The notes under the pieces: generated by a model | The model's database searches: none | What the model saw: the letters and a program-made list of their open reading frames with translations, nothing else | What the model was told of the DNA's origin: nothing | Shown: positions 35,901-47,900 of the stretch, piece after piece | How the letters are laid out: the number at the start of each line of letters is the position of its first letter | Numbering within the stretch: the first letter of the stretch is position 1 | Origin: Xanthostigma xanthostigma | Taxonomy: Eukaryota > Arthropoda > Insecta > Raphidioptera > Raphidiidae | Reading direction: 5' to 3' | Length of the DNA: 64,000 bases | Assembly: GCA_963575645.1 (NCBI GenBank) | Contig: OY754470.1 | Location: forward strand, 13,152,501 to 13,216,500 | Translations under genes and position numbers: made by a program

Positions 35901-38900
35901 CTCGACAGCAGTGTTCAAAAGGAGTTTAATCTTTATTCATATTGCATTTGGTATTTATAAAATACGTATCCAAAATATTGAAAGGATTCAAAAGAGGTTT
36001 GTTCGTACTGTAAAATTTAGATTCAACAACACTACCGAAGTTAACAGTATGCAACCTCTTTTGGTCAGACGTCAAATATTGGATTTGTGTTTTTTATATA
36101 AATTGGTGAATAATTATTATGATTCGTCTGCCCTGCTATCTTGTATTAGTTTACATATTCCCTCTTTCAATTCTAGAACGCATAATCTTTTCAGCATTGA
36201 CTTTATGTCTTCTAACTACGGGATTAATTCACCTATGAACAGGATTACTAAGCTTTATAATGATATCACTATGAAAAATGATGATATTGACATATTCAAT
36301 ATGTCTTATTTTACTTTTAAAAAGTGCATATCACTTCATAAGTTGCCTGGATATTCTTACACTTACTTTATTTTCTTTTGTGTTTATTCTGAATACTGCA
36401 TTTTTTTCTTTTTAATTCTTTATTGTGTAATAATCTGACAACTGACTATTTTTGACGTGATAACGTCTTATAAATTGATAAATCACCAATCTTATAAATT
36501 GATAAAACACCGGCTGCATGCACGAAAAAGTGTAACGGTCGTAACGTTCCGCCTGACCCTGTGCGTGCTTTTCTCGAAAACGGCCCTAACGATTTGGATG
36601 AAATTTACTGAAAAGGGATTTTGGGGGGCAAAAAATCGTTTTAGCTAGGTCTCATCTCTCGAAAAAATCGTTTTCTTACAAATTTTATCATTATAAAAAT
36701 CAATTTTTTGACGTATGAAAATACTTAAATAGTGTAAGTAGGTTTTGAAATTTTATACAATGAAACAATTGTTTTCAAAATATTATGACAGCTAATCTTT
36801 GAGACTTAAATAAATACGAAAGAAAGAAAGTTAATAAAAAAAAATATTTTTATAGATGGTGAGTAATTTAATAAATAAAATTTACCTAAATTTGAAGCGA
36901 AAGATGCAATATCATAGATTCGAATTATTATAATTATTATATAAATTTAGGTTATGTATTACGGAATACGTTATCACGTAAAACTATCGTCCGTAAACCG
37001 ACTTTACAGACAACCAATTTTTTTTTTCTGTACTAAGAGGTGTCATTTATCTGGACCTAGAGTCTGTTTAGCATCCATTTTTAAATAAATAAATTTCACT
37101 TTTTCAGATATCTCCAATTCGTTTCTCTGTTTGTAATCTCCACGGACAACAAATTAAATCAGGAATTACGTGCATTTTACCACTAATCTGTATCAGACAG
37201 TACATATTAGCTGCAGGACATTATCAAGGTGGCGGCGGTGGACACAGTAATACCAATACAACGTCTAGTTCCAAATCCAATCATACAACATACAGGGACA
37301 GGTAAAAATCATAGATATATATTAATAGATTGCGGATACACTAGCGCCTCGTGTACCTTTTAGAAGCCATTTTGTACGTGGAAAACGCCGTAAAAAGCGC
37401 GCGAGATTCAAAAATATTAATTATTTTATAATATGATTTTATTGAGAAAAACGACAAAACTGACAGTAAACAGTGATATTTCGCTCCAAAACCTATTTTT
37501 ATACTGAAACGTTTCAAAAATTACAAAATTGAGCATAAATATAATAAGTTCGTTCCAAGCAGCCGCGAACGGTAATAAAATCGTACACAGTCTTGTTACT
37601 GCGCAAGACTGTCTTGCGCAGTATCGATTTTTGAGCTAGTGCGCAAATTAGTCTTGCGCAGTGACAAGACTGTGTACGGTTTTATTACCGTTCACGGCTG
37701 CTTGGAACGAACCTAATGTAAAAGCTAAGAACATTTTACATTGTCAGATTAGCATCAATGCTTGTCAACCTTGATGCCAAATTGACAATGTAAAATGTTC
37801 TAAGCTTTTATATTATATTTATGCTCAATTTTGTAATTTTTGAAATGTTTCAATGTAAAAATAGGTTTTGGAGCGAAATATCACTGTTTACTGCGAGTTT
37901 TATTGTTTTTCCATTAACATCATATTATAGAACATTTAATCTTTTTGAATCCCGCGCGCTTTTTACGGCGTTTTCCACGCACAAAATGGCTTCCATATGG
38001 CTTCTAATTGGAACCATTCCGTACAATGCTCAAGGATAGGCATCCACTATCTATTAATATATAATATCTATGGTAAAAATTAGTTGCAAATTATTTTAAA
38101 CCTCGCCGAGGTTCAAACCGTACATTTTGAATGGAAACTTTATGTCCAAATGTGATTTATATATTGTATAATTTTAATGCTAACATTTCTTTTTACATTT
38201 TAGAGGCTATACCGACACGTCCGACCACTGGCTTGAAGTTGGTTCTGTTAATTTGGGACCAATAATTGTTGAATCTGCTTTATCGCTATCGACTTTTGAA
38301 CATAATTTGCATTTGGTGCAAAGCAGGTAAATTTTGAGTTGAATTAATTTTGGGTGATTTTTTCGAATAGTTTTTACAATAAAAATATTACATACTTTCA
38401 GACATTTAAGAATCCACGATGAGAAAACTAAAAGACTGTGGTTCCTCTGGCCAAATGATCCAACCATCACAAAAGCGCCGGGCAGATGTGGCTGCAATGG
38501 AGGCTGTGCATTCTTTGGTAGTAATCGAAATGGACCAAAATTTTTTAAACCTAGCAAGAGTGACATTCAAGATGGCGTCAACATTGCCGCTTTCAGGTAA
38601 ATAATTTGAAGGATTACTATCACCCCCCAACAACAAATTTCTTCCTCAAAAATATACATTTTACTTAAATTTTGAAGCCTCGTATACTCAATGGGGCGGC
38701 CATCTATACTATTATTATAAAGAAAAAAGATTTGTATTTTTGTTTGTAATGAATGAACTACTGGACCGATTTTAAAAATTCTTTCACTAATAGAATGTTA
38801 CATTATCATTGGGTAACATAGGCTATATTGTTTATCGAGTTAAATTAGGGATTCCTACGAAAACTTCAATAATGTAACCCAAGGTGTAAAAAATGTATAA

Positions 38901-41900
38901 AAACTTTTGAACGGTAACTTCGATCATCATGAAATTTGGACACAACATTCATCTCGGTAAACTAAGAGGAACGTGCGTACTCACGTCCCTCCCTCCATTT
39001 GTTCTTTTGCACCCGGGTGAAACCGGAACGGACCGCTAGTATTGAATATTTTAAAAAAGCTCCGTCTTCAGGTAAAAAATGTCAATTGCGAATAATGTTA
39101 AAATCGAATACACATTTATTGTATTGATTTGTTTTTTTTTTATTTTTTGTCTATATATTGGTCTGAGAAAAATTGGTCGACAATTTTATTTATTTGAAGA
39201 GTTCTATTCAGACGTTAACCAAAGATTTGTATTACAAATAATATTAAACTCAAATTTAAATTATTTAATCATGTGGATTAATCAACATTGTGATCGATTC
39301 AGTGCATAAAACTGGACATTTTTTTGACGTGATAACGTCTTATAAATTGATGAAACACCGGCTGCATGCACGAAAAAGTGTAACGTTCCTAACGTTCCGC
39401 CTGACCCTGTGCGTGCTTTTCTCGAAAACGGCCCTAACGATTTGGATGAAATTTACTGAAAAGGGATTTTGGGGGGCAAATAATCATTTTAGCTAGGTCT
39501 CATCTCTCGAAAAAATCGTTTTCTTACAAATTTTATCATTATAAAAATCAATTTTTTGACGTATGAAAATACTTAAATATTGTAAGTAGGTTTTGGAATT
39601 TTATATAAACAATGAAATAATTGTTTCCAAATATTATGACAGTTAATCTTTGAGACTTAAAATAAATACGAAAGAAAGAAAGTTAAAAAAAACAATTATT
39701 ATTATTATAGGTGGTGAGTAATTTTAATAAATAAAATTAACCTAAATTTGAAGCGAAAGATGCAATATCATAGATTCGAATTATTATAATTATTATATGT
39801 AGAAGATAGGAGAAATAGAACATAAATTATTGACGTGATAACGTGTTATAAATTGATGAATCACGTCAATATAAAAAGATGAAACACCGGCTGCATGCAC
39901 GAAAAAGTGTAACGTTCCTAACGTTCCGCCTGACCCTGTGCATGATTATTAAATATGATATTCGAGCGGAATACGTTATCACGTAAAACTATCGTCCGTA
40001 AACCGACTTTACAGACAACCAATTTTTTTTGTTTAGAATTCAGGAAGTCGGCAAAGATCCAGGTTTTGGCCAGAGCATCTTACACGAAGGTCAGTTGGTG
40101 TTCCACACTCCACCCTACAGCTTGCAGGATGTATCTTTACAAGAACCGACATCGTATCTAAAACCGATATATCATCAAGAAGGCACGGCAGAAAGTCCTC
40201 GTGTTAGAACTTCAGCTTCAACGATGGAGAGAGATATACCGAGTCGAGCTAGCGGAAGAGAAAGCGTCGACATAGGTCTTGCGAGGCTAGCAGGGACATC
40301 GGCTAGTCCGTTAAGTTTTACGGGCGAAACAAGAAGTTCTGGTCGAAGATTTTCGTACACTACTGTCACGAGGTATTGAAATATATAAAAATCACGTAAG
40401 TTTTTTTTTTCAAGTAGTGATTTTCTGAAAATCGTTGTTTTTTTTAGACCGGCTCAGAGTGCTGTGGTGAGTGCTTTGCGAGATGTTCCGTATGCTAGAC
40501 TAGTTGACAGTAGTCCCACCAGCGGCGCGCATCAATTACCGCACAAATTGGATAGTGATTCAAAACTCAACTCATCCGAACGGTCAAAGTCCATTCTAAA
40601 TGTGCCCGAAGTTGATTTTGGTCCAAAAAATAGTGCATCCGATTCAAAATTGGCTGTTGATTATTTTTACACTCCTCCCAATGAACCTGAATCACTATCA
40701 GTTAAGGTATGTTTTTTTTTCGCATAATACATAATGTTTTAAAAAAATTCCAGCCAATTGGGCGACGGGACCATTCCAACTTTAAAAATGTTGACATTTG
40801 ATTATAATAAAGAAAATAAAATTTCTGATATCGCGTGAGGTGACGGGGGTAATGGCTAGTATTCAGTATGATATTAACTATTCGTTGCCATGGTTACCTA
40901 CATATAGTATGTTCCACGTCATGTAAAAATTAATCAAAGCATGCCTAACTAGTTTATTTCTGACAGATCCATAAAACAAAAGAGCGGATGATTTTTTTTT
41001 TATTTTTAAAATATTTCTGAAACTATAAAGTTTAGAAAAACATTTTTTTAACAAAACTTTCTTGAAAAAATAAATAGAATAATAAGCCGCTATGAAAAGT
41101 ATACCATTATTATATAAAAAATACCGATTTAGCATGTATCTCTTTTGCGCATGCGCCGATTTCCCCCAAAAACAACAGGGTTCTTCATATTTGCATACCA
41201 AACATCCTTCCAAAATTTGGTTTCAATCCGCTCATCCGTTTGACATGTATCGTGTTCACAGACTAACAGACGCACAGATTTTTTCCAAAAATACGTTTTT
41301 TGGATTCGGGGGACCTCAAAACGCAAAGATATTGTAAAATTTTTGAAAAGTGATTTTCGACCTAAACTAGTACCATTCCCCACTTGTGGGTTGGAATGGT
41401 AAAATCGTTCAGTTATTTAGAAACTGCTGTATTAAATGAATGACGACTTTCAGACTTTTTTGTCACCCGATAGCGCCATTAGCAAGTTAGGTATCTGTCA
41501 TTCAAATTTCATTACTGTTTATGTACGTAATTTATGCTGGGTTGCAGAAAGAATTGTCAGAAAATTTTATTTGACAATGACCTTAGATTGTAACCACACA
41601 TATTTAAATTTAATTTTAATTGGATCCTGCTCGAAAAATAATTGATTATTTGAAACGATATTATTTTTGAACTGTACATACATGTATTTAACATCGTTTT
41701 TGTACAATTTCCAATTCGAAACAACGTTTTTGTAACGCATTTTGATCAAAATTTAGCTTGAAAAGTGATCTTTTTCTATGTAGATCAATCATTTGTTTTT
41801 ATGTGAGCGCAATCTAGCGTTTTACATGACAGGGTGTTTCACAAAGAAATTTGACTGTTCCTGCGTGCATAAAAACTGTAATTATTATGATCACGATCTA

Positions 41901-44900
41901 AGATCATTGTCAAATAAAGTTTTTTGATAACGCTTTCTGCAACCCAGCGTTAATGGCTAAATTCCAGTTTTGTGTTTATTTAATTTTTACCTTTAATAAT
42001 GTAAAAATGAAAAATGACTGAACACAAAACGTTTGACACATATTTTAGCCACCACTTGCGCCATCTGACGAATAAAATATAAGCATTTGACATATGCCTT
42101 ACTCAGGGCCCGATCCAGCTATTTCGCCGCTCCGGGCGAAATAATATTTGCCGCCTTTTACCCATGCGTTGTTCCATAGATGGTGTAATTTTTTTTTTGT
42201 TTAACCATCTTTCAAATTTTCGCCGCCGACGCCGCGCCGCCCTCAATTTTGCCGCCCCGGGCAATTACCCGGTTTGCTTCCCCCTAGATCGGGCCCTGGC
42301 CTTACTTGCCACCAGCGTAATCTGACAAATAAAAAGAATTGTAGCCCTCTTTGTTGTGAGATCCGTGATTTTATGTTTTAGCCATTAAGCGGTGAAGAAA
42401 TTTCAATGCAAAACGATGTAAACATATCCGAATCACACCACTCTTTGTATGTGAGAGCTGATTCTGAAGAGCAGCTAAGACAAGAGGTATATTTAATACG
42501 CTTAATACTTATAAGTACCTGGGTGACCGAGCTTTGCTCGGAAAGTTAAATAAAATACTGATGTGCTGATATCGCCAAAACTTTGAGAACCGTAGGTTCT
42601 CTGTCGCTTCCCTTTGTGGAGCCTACGTCTCCACCTTTGTTACAGACTTACCTCGCGGGGCTGCGCCCCGCTCGGTTGTAAGCAATACTAGTCGAGCCTT
42701 CGGCTCTCCATATAAGAACCGTAGGTTCTCTGGGGAAGCTTCGCTTCCCTTTGTGGAGCCTACGTCTCCACCTTTGTTACAGTCTTACCTCACGGGGCTG
42801 CGCCCCGCTCGGTTGTAAACGACACTAGTCGAGCCTTCGGCTCTCCATATAAGGAGCAATAATATAATAATAATATTGCTGAAACAGTTTGACTCCTTTG
42901 TGGAGAGGATTGTCGGCCCTTATGGCAATCCGGTACTTGTAAAACTGATTCGCCGTCATCTTGATCTATGATATTGCATCTTTCGCTTCAAATTTAGGTT
43001 AAAAATTTATTTATTAAAATTACACACCTGGCTATACTTAATAATAATTGTTTTTAACTTTATTTCAAATACGTATTTATTTTGTCTCACTTGGATAGTA
43101 ATTAAAGATTAACTGTCATAATATTTTGAAAACAATTGTTTCATTGTATAAAATTCCAAAACCTACTTACAATATTTAAGTATTTTCATACGTCAAAAAA
43201 TTGATTTTTATAATGATAAAATTTGTAAGAAAACGATTTTTTCGAGAGATGAGACCTAGCTAAAACGATTTTTTGCCCCCCAAAATCCCTTTTCAGTAAA
43301 TTTCATCCAAATCGTTAGGGCCGTTTTCGAGAAAATATTTAGGGACATAGGTACATAGGTACATAGGTACAAGATTAGCTCGTTTAATAATATAGGGATA
43401 AAGTACTTAGGGATATGTTAGTAATACCTCTCAAAATTAGCGTCACAAATAAGTGACAACAATCAACTAATATAAACTTTTTACATTTCAAAATATTCAA
43501 TATGGCTGCCCTATGCGAAGCATTTGCATTGACAGTATATCAGGTTTTGTTTAAAAATATATTTCCGAGGAAAAAAATTGTCATTGGGGTGATACTTATC
43601 CTTCAAATCGTAATTATATTGAAGAGGAAAAAATCGCGAGTACCTGGTCACATCGTAAAATGTGGCAGAATCATTGGGCGTGTTTGGCCGAAGTAAGTAC
43701 TTACTAAACTTAGTAAGCCAGTTAGCATAAAAAAATTAAAATCTTACAAGCTGACTATAGCGCTTTTCGGCCAGGACAGACTTACTGGATTGACATAACT
43801 CAAAACACTGGTTTACGTTATATCCCGTACATAACCTCATAGACTGAATATAATTGACAGTACTAAATTTATCAATATAATTTAATTCATGTAAATAGTT
43901 GCAAATGGATAAATGACAGATCTGTTCCTGTCTGTTTTGTTTACATCAACAATAAGCAAAATGGCGTCTTATATTAAGGCATGCTTACTGCGTTAGCACT
44001 TATTTTGTGTTCCGGCCGAAAATTTTGTAAGTATAGTGAGTGACTTACTAAATTTAGTAATTACTTACTTCGGCCAAACACGCCCATTGATGCAAAACTG
44101 TAGTGATAGGTTGACATTGTTACTTTCTGTATTTAGACGTCAAATTCGGACAAAATAGAGCTGATAGAATGTTGTCGCTAAGATGTTTTGTCGAAATAGT
44201 TTTAACCTAACATTGTTGTTAACATATGTCTGGGCATAATTAGGTTCAAAGAACAATCTCGATGTCGAGCGAAAATCATTCCGAAGCATTTTTCTCTGCC
44301 GATGAAGATCTGAACTCTGCGAGTAGAGCGTCCAGTTTGAGAAGGTCGATGATTGGCTCCGGCAGTGTTCTTAACAGACAGGAAAGCCACTCACAAAAGT
44401 AAGTTGTTACACTAAGTATAAGAAAAACGTTTTCAAAATGCAGGATTTTACAACCACTTAGCATATTTTTTGTTTCAAAACGACAACTAATTGTTTCAGG
44501 TATAAAAAAGAAATCAGGTTTATATACAGGTGAACCATAATATTAATTACATAATAATCCACATCACATATAGTAACCAGTAGTGCCAGAGCTCATCATA
44601 TTCACATAAGCTTTTCAGATTTCACGCTTTTGAAACAATCGATCGCTTTTTATATTTGTAAATATATTTAACTATGTTTTTCAGACTAGAAGATAACACT
44701 GCAGTATTTTTTTTTTTTTTGTTCTTTTGTGTTTAGTGTAATCCAAAAAAACTGGAGATAGAAAAACCGAACTTGAATCTTGGAATATACATACTTATCA
44801 GTGGTGTTGTCGAACCGGAACGGTCCGGAACGTCGTTCCGGTACTTCCTTTTTGGACAGGAACGCGTTCCGGAACTAAAGATGATTTCTGAAGATGATTT

Positions 44901-47900
44901 CTGATAACGAGAATTCCAAACAATGAAAAAAATAATGTAAATCTTACTTTAGGATTTTATTAACGTAATTTTTTTTTTTCTCAAATCGACATAACAATTG
45001 AAAAAATTTGTAACAATGTGCCAACAAATAGAAAAATTCCAAACAATGAAAAAAATAATGTAAATCTTACTTTCGGATTTTATTAACGTAATTTGTTTTT
45101 TTTTTTCTCAAATCGACATAACAATTGAAAAAATTTGTAACAATGTGCCAACAAATAGAAAAATTCCAAACAATAAAAAAAATAATGTTAATGTATTTCA
45201 GTTACAGCTTTTTACCTCTTTGCACCCCCCCTCCCGTCGTCAAATTTGGGAGCGTTCCGGTAAAAAAGTAAAAAAAAAAATTAGCACAACACCACTGATA
45301 CTTATGGAAGCCTTGTTCCCGTTAGTACACATTTTAAAAATTGTTAGCGCTTTTCCAGTCTTTGGGAACTAAAAGTGCGCTGTGGTATACTTGACTCTAG
45401 CTTTAGAGCAGGGGTGTCAGACTGATTTTTCTAGAAGGCCATTATAAGATTTAGGGTGTGTTAGCGGGCCAGACTCTAAATTTAAAACTAAAACACATAC
45501 TTAATTGAAATCTTAATTTATTTACTTTAAAATAAATAGTAAATTATCTTGAGCTTGATGATCCAGCAATTTTAAAAATATGTAGTGGCATCGAAGTCTG
45601 TTTAAAATCCTCACTGGATAAATTCAGGTCGCGGTCCGTATTGAGATGGCTTGAGGGCCAGATGCGGTCCGCGGGCCGTATCTTTGACATTACTAATTTA
45701 GAGGATATTATATTATTATATCACACAAGGCTGTGCACTTTGACCGAGCAGCGCTACCCGTCATAGAAAATTAACTACAATAATAAAAGGATGAGAATGA
45801 GCCTTCCAGCAAGTATGTATACTCCAAGACTTTAATGGCTGTGGAAACTCAAGGCTGGGGTGGAACAAATTACGTCACGTATTCGTGCGTGATTCTATAG
45901 TATTATAAATAAACGCTTTTAAGCAAATGCGTATGCGTCGTCAGTTTGCTGATGGTTTTGGGCATAGATATATATATTTAATAGATTGCGGATACACTAG
46001 CGCCTCCTGTACCTTTAAGAAGCCATTTTGTACGTGGAAAACGCCGTAAAAAGCGCGCGAGATTCAAAAATATTAATTATTTTATAATATGATTTTATTG
46101 AAAAAAACGACAAAACTCACAGTAAACAGTGATATTTTGCTTCAAAACCTATTTTTATACTGAAACGTTTCAAAAATTACAAAATTGAGCATAAATATAA
46201 TGTAAAAGCTTAGAACATTTTACATTGTCAAGGTTGACAAGCATTGATGCCAATCTGACAATGTAAAATGTTCTAAGCTTTTATATTATATTTATGCTCA
46301 GTTTTGTAATTTTTGAAACGTTTCAATATAAAAATAGGTTTTGGAGCGAAATATCACTGTTTACTGCGAGTTTTATTGTGTTTCCATTAACATCATATTA
46401 TAGAATATTTAATCTTTTTGAATCCCGCGCGCTTTTTACGGCGTTTTCCACGTACAAAATGGCTTCTAATTGGAACCATTCCGCACAATGTTCAAGGATA
46501 GGCATCCGCTATCTATTAAAATATATATCTATGGTTTTGGGTCGTTGAACGAACTGAACGATTGCCAACTGTTTACATCTGCTTGTTGCGAGCAAGAGGT
46601 CTAGAGAGGAGAGACAAAGAGAACGAATGCATTACATGCGCAGTATTGCATAGCGCATCCAAGAATTGACGCCATAATGTGTGACGTGTTTCAGCCTACC
46701 CCACCTTTCAATTTTGATCTCCTTATCTCTAGTTTTTTTGGTCAAATAAAACAATAATTATAGTAGTAGTTAAACTTTTAAAAACCACCAACAGCTAGGC
46801 TTCTTTGAGCTTAGCATCAATTCATGTTTGCAATTTATTATTTTTCAATAATAAATTGAAAATCCAATTGATACTTTACCAGTTCTCCGATTAGAACCTG
46901 GAACTGGGAGTAGTAGTAAAAATGTGCACATCGATGTGCTTTAATCAGATTCTACTAAGTTGTACTTTTTTGCCAACGTCCATTAAAAGCATGTCAAACA
47001 CATTTGATGCACACATCGTTGTGACATTCTCAATTTGCGTAGTCGATGACCAGCTTAAATAATTAATTATATTATATTTGAAGTAAGCGTATATATTAAA
47101 AAATGTCATATTAGTGAATTAAAAAGTTACTCTCATTTGTAGTTTTTGTAAATAGTAAACAATTTTTCCACATTTTTTTTGAGTTTTTTAGTATAAGTTC
47201 AGTGGAAGAAAATTTAATGGCCTAAATGATTTTGTTATTTCCTGCCGTATTTATTGTAAATTTTTGGATCGCAGGAAGAAGTTTGCGAGCGATTTGAGTA
47301 TCGTAGCCGATAGTAAAAAAGCTCAAGCAAAAATGCAGTCGACCGTAGATGGAGACAGTGTGAAGGTGTCCGGCCGCGAATGCGGCACGCCTCGAGCAGG
47401 CAGATTATCAGCTCATCGCAGCGATCACGATATCCATACTCCGGAACATCGAACTGGAAGCAGAAGGCCCAGTGGAGTTACCAGCTCCATTCAACAGCTT
47501 GGATCTGCCAGTCCCAGACTTTTTGCAAATGGAGAAAATCTACATAATGTTTATGAAAATCAGGTACTCGATACTAATCAATGCATCGTCAATAAGAATA
47601 ATGGCATTTTTTTTAATAAAGCATTTTTATTATTATCAAGATTTCAATAATTTGTTTTGATTGTCTTTACTCGTCCAATGATTTTCAAGAAATACGTATA
47701 AAAATTTTGAACATGAAAATGTCATCATCATTATTATTATTATTGTTACAGAACCAGGATATAGACTCGTCAGATACACCTTCCATTTCAAGCACATCGT
47801 TTATGAGCGCCGTGTCCTCACAGGAAGACATGACACTGGTCAATCTTCATATGCAGGTGAACAAGCCGATAGTTGATTCACCGCTCCTCATGTCAAGCTA

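Noticed and set aside
35911-36438. 175-codon ORF as a host gene inside tweek
   Set aside because: Its sequence is the C-terminal tail of a LINE polymerase, with no start context and no catalytic domain.
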